Assembly: GCA_937900045.1 (NCBI GenBank)
Contig: CALCEB010000039.1
Location: 1-34,703 of the forward strand
Direction: 5' to 3'
Length of the DNA stretch: 34,703 bases
Source of the DNA: an uncultured Acidobacteriota bacterium
GTDB taxonomy: Bacteria > Acidobacteriota > Terriglobia > UBA7540
Under the pieces are notes generated by a model, which saw nothing but the letters and a program-made list of their open reading frames with translations, was not told the origin of the DNA and made no database searches. Positions 17,028-25,141 of the stretch are shown piece after piece. Positions within the stretch are counted from its first letter, which is position 1, and each line of letters starts with the position of its first letter. The translations under genes were made by a program, and so were the position numbers.

Positions 17028-17963
17028 GTGCACGCGCATACCCACACGCATTCACGGTCACTTACCTTGTCCATCAAAGTCGCTTTGGTGATCAGCCTGT
17101 GCTTGGTGGTGGTGGAGTTTACGGCTGGAACGATTTCTCATAGCCTGGCCCTGATCAGTGACGGCTGGCACAACCTTTCCGATCTGCCCACGCTCGGCTT
17201 GGCCTGGATCGCGCTCTATTTTGAGCGCAAGCCTCCGAATCTGGAGAAGACCTTTGGCTACCAGCGCGCGGGCGTGCTCGCTGCATTCGTGAACGCATTG
17301 GGCCTTGCCGCCGTGGCGTCGTTCATCTGCGTCGACGGCTACCACCGCTTGCTTCGCCCCGAAACGGTTTCCGAGCCCATCATGATCCGGGTAGGTATTC
17401 TAGCGTTGGTCATCAATACTTTCATCGCTCTGGCGCTTTCGCGCGACCGCCACGACCTCAACTTGCGGGCTCTCTTCCTGCACAATCTGGGCGACGCCCT
17501 CTCCAATATTGCCATCATCGCCGGGGCATATCTGATCCGCGTTACCGGGCAGCCTCTGATTGACCCGGTGATCGCCTTCCTCATCGCCGGCATGATTCTT
17601 TGGACCGCAATAGGAATTCTGGCGGAGTCCACCAACATTTTGCTGGAAAGCCTGCCCAAAGGGATGATGCTGGAGAACGTGGCGCGCGCCATGCTCATGG
17701 TGGAAGGCGTGCGAGAGGTTCACGACGTCCACATCTGGAGCCTGGGCTCGCAAACGCATGCTCTTTCCTGTCACGTGCAGATTCTGGACATGCCCACCTC
17801 GGAAGCCGAGGTCATTGCTGACAAGGTGCGGGAGGTCCTGGCGCACGAATTCGCGATTACCCACACCACCATTCAGTTCGAGCACACTCACCCCCCCGGC
17901 GATTTCCACCGTTACATGCCCGCCGGCGCACCTGCTCCGTCCGGGAAAAAGGAAGGGTACTGA
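17028..17963 (+). CDS. Cation diffusion facilitator (Zn2+/metal exporter)
   Basis: A 311-aa CDF-family exporter. A His-rich N-terminus (VHAHTHTHSRS) is followed by six membrane segments; the metal site ligands are visible in the second (SDGWHNLSD) and fifth (LHNLGDALSN), the HxxxD pairs of zinc-type CDF proteins. The cytoplasmic C-terminal domain (EGVREVHDVHIWSLGSQTHALSCHV) and a last His-containing stretch (IQFEHTHPPGDFH) complete it. The GTG at 17028 is chosen because ACGAGG precedes it and the length is then normal; the frame is open 63 codons upstream, but that part is not homologous-looking. It likely exports zinc, cobalt or cadmium by proton exchange. It is convergent with argJ. Confidence 0.9.
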   Translation: MHAHTHTHSRSLTLSIKVALVISLCLVVVEFTAGTISHSLALISDGWHNLSDLPTLGLAWIALYFERKPPNLEKTFGYQRAGVLAAFVNALGLAAVASFICVDGYHRLLRPETVSEPIMIRVGILALVINTFIALALSRDRHDLNLRALFLHNLGDALSNIAIIAGAYLIRVTGQPLIDPVIAFLIAGMILWTAIGILAESTNILLESLPKGMMLENVARAMLMVEGVREVHDVHIWSLGSQTHALSCHVQILDMPTSEAEVIADKVREVLAHEFAITHTTIQFEHTHPPGDFHRYMPAGAPAPSGKKEGY

Positions 17964-18013
17964 GCAGAGAAAACGGAGAGGAATATCGCGGCAAGATCTC
18001 CAGCGGAAGCCTT

Positions 18014-19237
18014 TCAGGTGCGATACGAAGAGTTAATGGTGATGTAGTCGTGGGTAAGATCGCAGGTCCACAGAGTGGCAGAAGATTTGCCCGCGTGGAG
18101 GTCAATGGCAATGGTCATTTCAACTCCATCCAATTCGCGGCGGGCAGCGCCTTCGTCAAAGCCGGTATCGAGCCCGCGACGGCAGAGATAAAGACCGTTG
18201 ACCCGAATATCGGTCTTGGCGGGATCGAACTGCGCGCCGGAATAGCCCGCAGCAGCCAGGATTCTGCCCCAGTTGGGATCGCTCCCGGCAATGGCCGTTT
18301 TCACCAGCGGCGAATTGGCAATGGCGCGTGCCGCCCGCTCTGCATCGGCTGCCGTCTTCGCTCCGCGCACCTCTACGGTCACCAGTTTCTTCGCTCCCTC
18401 TCCGTCTTGCACGATCATCCGGGCGAGCTCGGTCGAAATCTGCGTAAGACCTTCAAGGAAGACATGAGCAACGCGGCTGCCGCTTGTCACGCGGACCTTT
18501 GAGAGTCCGGATGCCAGCACAAAGACCGTGTCGTTGGTTGAGGTGTCACCATCCACCGTAATGCGGTTGAACGATGTATCTGCTGCGCGACGTAAGAATC
18601 GCTGAAGATCGCGCGGGGTAACGGCAGCGTCGGTGGTGATGAGTGCCAGCATGGTTGCCATGTGCGGATGGATCATGCCAGCGCCCTTGGTAACGCCTGC
18701 AATGTGAACAGTTTTCCCTCCGATTTTGGCGCGAAGCACAGACGACTTGGGAAACGTGTCCGTAGTCATGATGGCGCGGGCAACAGCATCGCCATTTTCG
18801 GCGGAAAGGCTGGCGCAGAGCGAGGGCAGAGCATTCAGAATGCAGCGGGCGTCAAGAGGCACGCCGATAACGCCGGTCGAGGCTACCAGCACTTGGTTGG
18901 CCATTATCTTAAGCAGCCGCGCCGTATCTTTGGCCGTGGCGATCGAGGCCCGGTAGCCGGCTTTGCCGGTGGCGGCGTTGGCGTTCCCGGCATTCACCAG
19001 CAGGGCGCGCGCCCAACCGTGGCTTGACTTCAAATGGGCGCGCGATAACAACACGGGCGCAGCGGCCACAAGGTTGGTAGTGAATACGGCGGCCGCGGAG
19101 GTTTTTTCAGCTTCGGAAAAGACCAGCGCCAAGTCCAGCGCGCCGGCTTTCTTTTTGATGCCAGCCGCAGTGGCGGCGGCGCGGAAGCCCAGGGGCGTAG
19201 CCAGGTGGCCGTCAATTTTTTCCCATGTCTTTGGCAT
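18014..19237 (-). CDS. argJ: Glutamate N-acetyltransferase / ornithine acetyltransferase
   Basis: A 407-aa ArgJ. It moves the acetyl group from N-acetylornithine to glutamate in arginine synthesis; some members can also use acetyl-CoA. The autoprocessing region KGAGMIHPHMATMLALITTD is clear; the Thr of MATML becomes the new N-terminal nucleophile (His replaces the common Asn before it). The family C-terminus, ending SSYRT, is intact. The ATG at 19237 (MPKTWEKIDGHLATPLGF) has AAGAGA upstream; the frame continues upstream, but that part is translated repeat sequence. It follows dapA by 151 bp on the same strand and may share the transcript. Confidence 0.93.
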   Translation of the reverse strand: MPKTWEKIDGHLATPLGFRAAATAAGIKKKAGALDLALVFSEAEKTSAAAVFTTNLVAAAPVLLSRAHLKSSHGWARALLVNAGNANAATGKAGYRASIATAKDTARLLKIMANQVLVASTGVIGVPLDARCILNALPSLCASLSAENGDAVARAIMTTDTFPKSSVLRAKIGGKTVHIAGVTKGAGMIHPHMATMLALITTDAAVTPRDLQRFLRRAADTSFNRITVDGDTSTNDTVFVLASGLSKVRVTSGSRVAHVFLEGLTQISTELARMIVQDGEGAKKLVTVEVRGAKTAADAERAARAIANSPLVKTAIAGSDPNWGRILAAAGYSGAQFDPAKTDIRVNGLYLCRRGLDTGFDEGAARRELDGVEMTIAIDLHAGKSSATLWTCDLTHDYITINSSYRT

Positions 19238-19262
19238 TGATTTGTCTCTTGCAGTCATCGGC

Positions 19263-19346
19263 GGTAGCACCGGTCTGTGAGCGGCGTATTTAGTAGCTCC
19301 CGCCCCAGAGGGTAAACTCCAGGCGGCGCTACAGCAAACGACAGCC
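19263..19346. repeat. Degenerate REPIN-like element upstream of argJ
   Basis: Begins GGTAGCACCGGTCTGTGAGC, similar to the left arm of the 6.5 kb copy, and ends GCGGCGCTACAGCAAACG. The middle has diverged and the hairpins are poor. It lies just upstream of the argJ start, in the dapA-argJ gap. Confidence 0.6.
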
Positions 19347-19388
19347 ACATATTTTGTAAAGCCCAAAATTCTTAACTCGAGACAGGGC

Positions 19389-20288
19389 TTACGCGCTTTG
19401 CGCTTTCACCAGGTCCTGCTCCTCCAGCACCTTGCGTAAGCGGGGGCGGTTCTCCAGCTTCATCGGCACCAGCGGCAGCCGGTAGACTTCTTCCATCAAC
19501 CCCATCATGGCGAGCGCGGCCTTCACGGGGATCGGGCTGGTCTCGATAAAATTCACCTGCATTAATGGCAACAGCCGCGTATTCAGCTTGCGGGCTTCTT
19601 CGTATTTTTCTTGCAGCAAAAGAGCGGTGAGCCGCGACATGGGCCCGGGAATTTCATTGGAAGCGACAGAAATCACCCCCACGCCGCCGAGCGCCATCAA
19701 GGGAAATGTGAAAGAGTCATCGCCGGAAAGCACAGCGAAGCCGGTATTGGCGGCGTTCAGCACTTCCATCTGCTGCGTGATGCTGCCCGAGGCTTCCTTA
19801 ATGCCGATGATGTTGGGAAGCTTGGAGAGGCGCGCGACCGTGGCAGGCTCAATGTTTGAAGAAGTGCGGCCAGGAACGTTGTAAAGAATCACAGGAACAC
19901 TTGAGGATTCGGAAATGGCCTTGAAGTGCTGGTAGAGGCCCTCTTGTGTTGGCTTATTGTAATACGGCGCAACGGAAAGGATGGCTTGAACGCCCAGATG
20001 GCTCACTTCCTGGGCGGTAGCTGCGACCTTCTTTGTATTGTTCCCGCCTACTCCCGCGACCACGGGCACTTCGCCGCGCGCTTCTTCCAGAACGACCTGG
20101 ATGACGCGCCGGTACTCTTCGGGTTCGAGCGTGGGAGTTTCGCCAGTGGTGCCACAGGGGACGAGGAAATCGATTCCTTCGTTCACCTGGAACTGAACAA
20201 AGCGCCGCAGGGCTGGCTCATCCAGCGAGAGGTCCTGCTTGAAAGGCGTCACCAGAGCCGTGCCGCATCCGCGAATTTCAAGTGCCAT
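19389..20288 (-). CDS. dapA: 4-hydroxy-tetrahydrodipicolinate synthase
   Basis: A 299-aa TIM-barrel aldolase that condenses pyruvate with aspartate semialdehyde, the first committed step to diaminopimelate and lysine. Schiff-base Lys164 (IGIKEASGS), Tyr136 (VILYNVPGRT) and the GTTGETPTL motif at 46-54 are present. The ATG at 20288 follows GGGAGGAACC; an ATG 12 bp further upstream overlaps that site. It is 18 bp downstream of dapB. Confidence 0.95.
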   Translation of the reverse strand: MALEIRGCGTALVTPFKQDLSLDEPALRRFVQFQVNEGIDFLVPCGTTGETPTLEPEEYRRVIQVVLEEARGEVPVVAGVGGNNTKKVAATAQEVSHLGVQAILSVAPYYNKPTQEGLYQHFKAISESSSVPVILYNVPGRTSSNIEPATVARLSKLPNIIGIKEASGSITQQMEVLNAANTGFAVLSGDDSFTFPLMALGGVGVISVASNEIPGPMSRLTALLLQEKYEEARKLNTRLLPLMQVNFIETSPIPVKAALAMMGLMEEVYRLPLVPMKLENRPRLRKVLEEQDLVKAQSA

Positions 20289-20306
20289 GGTTCCTCCCAT
20301 TGTTCT

Positions 20307-21026
20307 TCAGACCGCTGCGGGTTTGTCAAAAATCTCGGCGAAAGTAAAGAAGCCCTTGCGGGAAACGATCCAGCGCGCCGCGTAGAGAGCGCCTTCGGCA
20401 AATCCGCGCCGGCTTCGCGCCGCGTGCCGCAGAAGAATTGTATCAGCTTCGGAATCGAAGCCCAGCTCGTGAGTGCCCGGGATGTAACCGGCGCGAACAC
20501 TGGCTACCGGGATTTCGCGCGCGCCCAACGTCGGCTGCACCTGGCGTTTGAGCTCGATGGCGGTTCCCGAAGGCGCGTCCTTCTTAAAGCGATGATGAGA
20601 TTCAGTGATAAAAGGCTCGTACATGGGAAAAGTTGCGGCGATATCAGCCGCGGCGCGAGCCATGCGATAGAACAATTGCACCCCGATTGAAAAATTTGCG
20701 CCATAAACCAACACCGATCCAGACTGCTGAATCAGGGCGCGTGCTTCCTCGACGTGGTCTTGCCAGCCGGTGGTACCCACCACCATGGGGCATCCGAGCG
20801 CCGCAACCCGGCGGATGTTCTCGAGCACGCAGGAAGGAGTGGTGAAATCCAGGCAGGCATCAATACCTTGGAAATTTCCGGCCGTAATACCCTCACCCGC
20901 GGGATTCGAGTGCTCATCCAGAACAAGCTTCACCTGGAATCCGCGCTCGGGGGCAATCTCAGCAATGGCTTTGCCCATTTTGCCGTAGCCAAGCAGCGCG
21001 AGATTGAGGATGGCAGATTCGTTCAA
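20307..21026 (-). CDS. dapB: 4-hydroxy-tetrahydrodipicolinate reductase
   Basis: About 239 aa. NAD(P)-binding GYGKMGKAIAEI is near the N-terminus, YGANFSIGVQLF is in the middle, and the substrate motif ESHHRFKKDAPSGTAIEL carries the catalytic His pair and Lys. The start is uncertain: a TTG at 21026, nine bases after GGAG, gives a normal length. An upstream GTG (21041) and ATGs (21062, 21110) are in frame, but the region before them is a palindromic repeat, so longer versions are unlikely. Next gene, dapA, begins 18 bp later. Confidence 0.9.
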   Translation of the reverse strand: MNESAILNLALLGYGKMGKAIAEIAPERGFQVKLVLDEHSNPAGEGITAGNFQGIDACLDFTTPSCVLENIRRVAALGCPMVVGTTGWQDHVEEARALIQQSGSVLVYGANFSIGVQLFYRMARAAADIAATFPMYEPFITESHHRFKKDAPSGTAIELKRQVQPTLGAREIPVASVRAGYIPGTHELGFDSEADTILLRHAARSRRGFAEGALYAARWIVSRKGFFTFAEIFDKPAAV

Positions 21027-21077
21027 TGTGATTTTCTCCACTCTGTGCTCTTCGCTTGTCATCCTGAGTCCTTCGCC

Positions 21078-21204
21078 TGTCATTCTGAGCGGAGCGAAGA
21101 ATCCCGGCATTCTGCTCAGAGTCGACTCCGCAAAGCACCTCCCGCTCGTTCGCTGCCGGGGAAGAAGTCAAATACGGCGATTCTTCGCTCCGCTCAGAAT
21201 GACA
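21078..21204. repeat. 26-bp perfect inverted repeat in the asd-dapB gap
   Basis: The arm at 21078-21103 (TGTCATTCTGAGCGGAGCGA and on) is repeated perfectly inverted at 21179-21204. A degenerate extra half, TGTCATCCTGAGTCC, lies just before it near 21057. The same family forms the core of the nested palindrome near 6.1 kb. It occupies most of the gap between asd and dapB. Confidence 0.85.
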
Positions 21205-21218
21205 GCACTGGGCGCCGG

Positions 21219-22268
21219 TCAGTCCAGATACCCTTCAGATTTCATCAGCTCAGCATTGAGCAGCGCCGCGCCCGCCGCACCCCGAATGGTGTTGTGGGAG
21301 AGTGCCGTATACTTGAATTCCAGCACCGCGCAAGGGCGCACGCGGCCAATGACCGCTGCCATGCCCCGCTCGGTGTTCACGTCAAACTTAGGTTGTGGAC
21401 GGTCCGGAGCGTCCAGCACGATGACCGGATGCGCCGGCGCCGAGGGCAGGTTGCGTTCCTGGGGCAGGGCGCGGAACTTGCGCCACACCTCAATGAGGTC
21501 ATGGAGAGAGGTTTTGGCCTTGAGCTGGACGGAGATGGATTCCATGTGGCCGTCCTCCACCGGCACGCGATTGCAATGGGCGCTCACTGCCATTTTCGCC
21601 GCTTGTACGCGGCCATCCACCAATTTGCCAAGCAGCTTCTGGGTCTCGCGCTCAACTTTCTCTTCTTCACCGGAAATGTAGGGCACCACGTTGCCCAGAA
21701 TATCGAGCGTGGGGACGCCGGGATATCCCGCGCCGGAAACGGCCTGCATGCTGGTCACCAGGACCTTTTCCAGGCCAAAAGCGGCTTCCAGAGGCGCCAG
21801 TGACATCACCAAGCCAACGGTGGTGCAGTTCGGATTGGTCACGATCATGCCCTGCCAGTTGCGCTGCTTGCGTTGGGCGCGGATGAGCTCCAGATGCCCG
21901 GGATTGACTTCCGGAATCACCAGCGGAACGTCCGGGTCCATGCGATGGTTCGAAGAATTGGAAATGACGGCATGGCCGGCATGGGCGAATTCCCTCTCCA
22001 TTTCACCCGCCACCTTCGAATCGAGTGATGAGAAGAGCAGTTGCGGCGCGCCGCCGGGCTTCGATTCATGCACGGTAAGGCCACGGGCGCTCTTCGGCAT
22101 CGGCTCGCGCAAGCGCCAGGCGCAGGCCTCCGCGTAGGACTTGCCGGCCGAACGGTCCGATGCCGCAAGCCATTTCAATTCGAACCAGGGATGATTTTCA
22201 AGCAGGCTTATAAATCGCTGCCCCACCATGCCCGTCGCGCCAAGAATCCCAACTTCAACTTTCTTCAT
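21219..22268 (-). CDS. asd: Aspartate-semialdehyde dehydrogenase
   Basis: A 349-aa enzyme that reduces aspartyl phosphate to aspartate semialdehyde, the branch point to lysine, threonine and methionine. GILGATGMVGQRF at residues 7-19 binds NADP; the catalytic Cys148 sits in TNPNCTTVG. The form resembles the archaeal/fungal-type Asd rather than the enterobacterial one. TAGGAGAACC precedes the ATG at 22268. It lies 11 bp after the M20 peptidase gene and 192 bp before dapB. Confidence 0.93.
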   Translation of the reverse strand: MKKVEVGILGATGMVGQRFISLLENHPWFELKWLAASDRSAGKSYAEACAWRLREPMPKSARGLTVHESKPGGAPQLLFSSLDSKVAGEMEREFAHAGHAVISNSSNHRMDPDVPLVIPEVNPGHLELIRAQRKQRNWQGMIVTNPNCTTVGLVMSLAPLEAAFGLEKVLVTSMQAVSGAGYPGVPTLDILGNVVPYISGEEEKVERETQKLLGKLVDGRVQAAKMAVSAHCNRVPVEDGHMESISVQLKAKTSLHDLIEVWRKFRALPQERNLPSAPAHPVIVLDAPDRPQPKFDVNTERGMAAVIGRVRPCAVLEFKYTALSHNTIRGAAGAALLNAELMKSEGYLD

Positions 22269-22279
22269 GGGTGGTTCTC

Positions 22280-23335
22280 CTACCAGTTCCCCCGGGTTTT
22301 CGCTGATTCTGCCAGACGCTTCTTGAGTTGCCGCGCCAGGCGGCAATATAGGTCTACGGCTTCCACCAAGTCCGCCTTGCGGATCCGCTCGTGGTCCGTG
22401 TGGGCTACGTGAATGGAGCCGGGACCAAGCAGAAACGGCTCCCCCCAGGCCGTTAGTGAAGGCAAATCGGTGGTGAACGCCACCACGTCCGACTGAAACC
22501 CGTCGATCTTCTGCATCAGAATTGGCGGCGTCTCCCGCACGAACTCACATTCGGCGCGCGCGCCCACCAGCGATCGAATTTCTTCCTTCAAGTCAGCCCG
22601 GCGATTTTCGCCCGAAACCGTGCGGATGATCACCTGCGCGTAGGTTTCATCGGGAATTACGTTGCCCGCCCGCCCGCCGGAAATCAGGCCGATGTTCAAG
22701 GTTGCTTGCCCCAGCACCGGATCCCGAGGCAGCTTAATCCGGCGCAAATCGTTCAACACGTCCAGCATTTTTTCAATGGCGGATTCACCAAGATGGGGAT
22801 AAGCGGAGTGGGCCATTTTGCCCCGCGTGCGGATATCCAGGCGCAAGAGGCCCTTGGTGCCGAGCGCCAGTTTGTTCTCCGTGGGCTCGCCGTTGATCAT
22901 GAAGCGCGTGCCGCAGGGAACGCAGTTTGCGGCCTGGGCGCCGTCGCTCGTCACCTCTTCGCCTACCAGATAGAGCATGCCGAAGTTTTCCATGCCTTCG
23001 CGGCGCAGGCGCTCGGCCGCAGTAATCTGGCTGGCCAGAATGCCTTTGGCATCACACGACCCACGGCCATAGATGAACTCGCCATCCTCACGCGCCTCCT
23101 GGAAGGGCGGCACGGTGTCCATATGAGTGCTAAAAACGATCTCCGGCTTGCCGCAGGTCGCAAACACATTGAACCGGTCCGCAGTCACCGGCAGCTTCTC
23201 AACTTGGAAGTTGCGCCCGGCCAGGTAATCGTGTACGTAATGTCCGCAGTTCGCCTCTTCGCCCGAGATGGAATTGATGTCCACCAGCGCCCGGGTCAGT
23301 GCGAAGAGTTCCTCAAATTCCTGCTGTTGGACCAT
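22280..23335 (-). CDS. M20 family deacylase, probably succinyl-diaminopimelate desuccinylase
   Basis: A 351-aa di-zinc amidohydrolase of the M20/ArgE/DapE family. Metal ligands and catalytic residues are visible: H71 and D73 (STHMDTVPPF), D95 (GRGSCDAKG), the Glu pair E126-E127 (VGEEVTSDG) and a late His in IHVAHTDHERI. The family includes DapE, ArgE and LysK. Because asd, dapB and dapA follow, and argJ recycles the acetyl group so ArgE would be dispensable, DapE is the best guess; this is inference. An in-frame ATG at 23386 is an alternative start. First gene of the minus-strand string. Confidence 0.8.
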   Translation of the reverse strand: MVQQQEFEELFALTRALVDINSISGEEANCGHYVHDYLAGRNFQVEKLPVTADRFNVFATCGKPEIVFSTHMDTVPPFQEAREDGEFIYGRGSCDAKGILASQITAAERLRREGMENFGMLYLVGEEVTSDGAQAANCVPCGTRFMINGEPTENKLALGTKGLLRLDIRTRGKMAHSAYPHLGESAIEKMLDVLNDLRRIKLPRDPVLGQATLNIGLISGGRAGNVIPDETYAQVIIRTVSGENRRADLKEEIRSLVGARAECEFVRETPPILMQKIDGFQSDVVAFTTDLPSLTAWGEPFLLGPGSIHVAHTDHERIRKADLVEAVDLYCRLARQLKKRLAESAKTRGNW

Positions 23336-23661
23336 GAATGCTTTCAAAGTCTCTGGCCACCTTCGGAAAACCCTGCTTTCATTCACCCGCGCGCGAGGAG
23401 TGAAACGTGTGGATTGCCGCTTGCGCGGGAATGACGAGCTCCTTCACGCGCGTGTGTGAATCGAAAGATGGAACCTATTTGAAGGTAGCCCACGGCGGAA
23501 AGTAGCGTCAAGTCCGTTTGCATGCAGCAGTTGTTCTTACCTTGGATTCCAAGCTATTGGGAAGCATCTTAGTCCGGTTATTTACGAACTTCCCTTGAAG
23601 GACCGTCAGGGCAGGGTTTCGACCGGGCCGCTCGAGGGTTCGTGGGATTAACTCAGAACGG
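23336..23661. other. Intergenic region between the M20 gene and tRNA-Ile
   Basis: Contains a GCGCGGGAATGACGA repeat fragment near 23.42 kb and an ACCGTCAGGGCAGGGTTTCG stretch near 23.60 kb that resembles parts of the 6 kb palindrome and a site near 16.73 kb. The promoter for the M20-asd-dap genes is presumably here but not identified. Confidence 0.5.
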
Positions 23662-23735
23662 TGGGCCTGGGTAGAGTTGAACTACCGACCTCACCCTTAT
23701 CAGGGGTGCGCTCTAGCCACCTGAGCTACAGGCCC
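23662..23735 (-). tRNA. tRNA-Ile (anticodon GAT)
   Basis: Read on the minus strand: acceptor stem GGGCCTG pairing with CAGGCCC, a D arm with TAGCTCAG, the anticodon stem-loop CACCCCTGATAAGGGTG (loop CTGATAA, anticodon GAT), and a T arm containing GTTCAACTC. 74 nt including the discriminator A. The terminal CCA is not encoded (ACCG follows). It stands alone, not within an rRNA operon. Confidence 0.95.
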
Positions 23736-24144
23736 AAAAAACTTGAACCGTCAGGCGCGAAGGTACTCGACGCCCGTCCGTGCTTGGAACCGTACCAGTA
23801 TAGGAAACCCTAGCCGTTTGGCGCAAGAGCATTTCTTAACCGCGCTGAATCATAACTCAATGATCAGTAAACAAGGCGTGAAATTTACTCATGAATGAAT
23901 ACCAAACGGAAAACGCCGCATATTACTAGGAAATTATTTTCCTACCGTCTCTTAAGACCACCTATTGCTTTTCAATGAGATGCGTTTGGAACTTGGAATG
24001 CTTAAAAAAATCCCAAAGCGAGGCTCGTCTCTTCTTCCCAAGCAGGTTATCTGGAGAGGCGGCGATTCACAGAGATGCGGAGTGTTTGGGTGGGGAGCCC
24101 ATATAGAAAATTTGTCTGAACCCTCAATGAAGGAGAACAATCCG
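23736..24144. other. AT-richer leader region of the PEP-CTERM gene
   Basis: About 400 bp with lower GC than its surroundings. It includes a perfect inverted repeat TAGGAAA-TTAT-TTTCCTA (23927-23944) about 200 bp before the next gene, a candidate protein-binding site. No gene is seen. Confidence 0.5.
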
Positions 24145-24834
24145 ATGAAAAGACAACTTTGGTTAGCAGCATTGCTGGTATTGGGAATTGCCGTGGGACC
24201 GGCCAAGTCCTTGTTTGCAGGTACGACGGCGACTATGACTTTCGTGAGCTTCAGTGGCATTTACGATCCAGAGGAGCCGAGAGTTCCCGTGGGCCCTTAC
24301 AATCTGACTTTGAATGGCTCACCCGTTCAATTGGTTTGTGACGACTTCGTTGATAACCCGTCTAAACAACCCTGGACGGTGAATGTGCTGAGCCTTTCCA
24401 ACCTGAGCGGCGCGGACTTTACCACGGGGACCGACCCGGCGTTGACGCAGCTTCAGGACTATCAGGCCGTCGCTTATTTGTCTCAGAACATGCTTCAATA
24501 CCTCGGCCAAAAGAATGACGAAGAGGTTGCCGACATTCAATTTGCTCTGTGGGCGATCTTTTCGCAACAGGCGATGGGTGCAAAGGGCTTCCAGAACGAC
24601 GCGGGTGGCGACGCCCTAGCATGGTACAACCAAGCCACGAGTATGGCGGCCGCGGGTGACTTCAACGGCCAGTTTGGAAACTTTGTCGTCTACTCGCCGG
24701 TCAGCGTGGACGGCACGCAGAACTACACGCAGGAGTTTGTGGGATTTACGGGTACTCCCGAACCTGCATCCCTTCTGCTTCTCGGCACCGGCTTGTTAGG
24801 TCTCGCGAGCTTCCGCCGCTGGCGTACCGCTTAG
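24145..24834 (+). CDS. PEP-CTERM sorting domain protein, exported
   Basis: A 229-aa exported protein. A signal peptide (MKRQLWLAALLVLGIAVGPA) is followed by a secreted domain of about 175 residues of unknown function, and the last 26 residues are a PEP-CTERM anchor: TPEPASLLLLGTGLLGLASF then RRWR. Such proteins are cut and sorted by exosortase and often go to the surface or exopolysaccharide matrix; no exosortase gene is in the window. The ATG at 24145 has AAGGAGAAC upstream; the frame is open further upstream but without a signal peptide. An intrinsic terminator follows. Confidence 0.88.
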   Translation: MKRQLWLAALLVLGIAVGPAKSLFAGTTATMTFVSFSGIYDPEEPRVPVGPYNLTLNGSPVQLVCDDFVDNPSKQPWTVNVLSLSNLSGADFTTGTDPALTQLQDYQAVAYLSQNMLQYLGQKNDEEVADIQFALWAIFSQQAMGAKGFQNDAGGDALAWYNQATSMAAAGDFNGQFGNFVVYSPVSVDGTQNYTQEFVGFTGTPEPASLLLLGTGLLGLASFRRWRTA

Positions 24835-24862
24835 TAAGCACCACCCATCTCTCGCGAATCGC

Positions 24863-24913
24863 ACGGCGGAGGCAAGGACGATCCTCCACTTTCCTTGCCC
24901 CGCCGTTTTTTCT
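24863..24913 (+). terminator. Rho-independent terminator after the PEP-CTERM gene
   Basis: ACGGCGGAGGCAAGG (24863-24877) pairs with CCTTGCCCCGCCGT (24893-24906), with one mismatch, and is followed by a T-run (TTTTTTCTTT). About 30 bp after the stop codon. Confidence 0.85.
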
Positions 24914-25141
24914 TTGGCACCGGAACGGCACTTGAGACAAGCTAAGCTTGTTTGAAGCTTAAAAAGAGCCTCCGGAGCGGCTTTCAAGCGTACCCCGTCC
25001 TCGATTCGAACCAGCCCCATCTATTCTAAAATCCCAGCCTGACGCCGGGCCTCACCCCGAACTTCCATCCAATCCCATTCCGGGTATTCTTACCCGGCAG
25101 ACCCCGCTGTTGTAAATTCCGGCCAATCCGAATAGATTACT
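24914..25141. other. Region upstream of the ECF sigma gene
   Basis: No gene is seen. GAACTT at 25059-25064 resembles the -35 element used by many ECF sigma factors and lies 17 bp before GGGTATTC, so autoregulation is possible. It overlaps the perfect palindrome at 25080-25097. Confidence 0.4.
25080..25097. promoter_or_regulatory. Perfect palindrome upstream of the ECF sigma gene
   Basis: CCGGGTA-TTCT-TACCCGG, 7-bp arms with a 4-nt centre, about 45 bp before the sigma-factor ATG. Candidate operator or leader hairpin. Its role is inferred from position only. Confidence 0.45.

Noticed and set aside
19238..19366. Longer argJ N-terminus resembling a signal peptide
   Set aside because: It runs through the degenerate REPIN element; ArgJ is cytoplasmic and starts at MPKTWEKIDG.
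21027..21110. Longer dapB N-terminus (FFAPLRMTGEGLRMTSEEH)
   Set aside because: It is translated palindromic repeat; homology to DapB begins only near NLALLGYGKMG.
20754..21803. Long plus-strand open frame (349 codons) across dapB, the repeat and asd
   Set aside because: It is antisense to two clearly identified genes and has no protein-family features.
23336..23661. Lysine riboswitch before the M20-asd-dap genes
   Set aside because: I could not find the conserved lysine-riboswitch core; only dispersed repeat fragments are visible.
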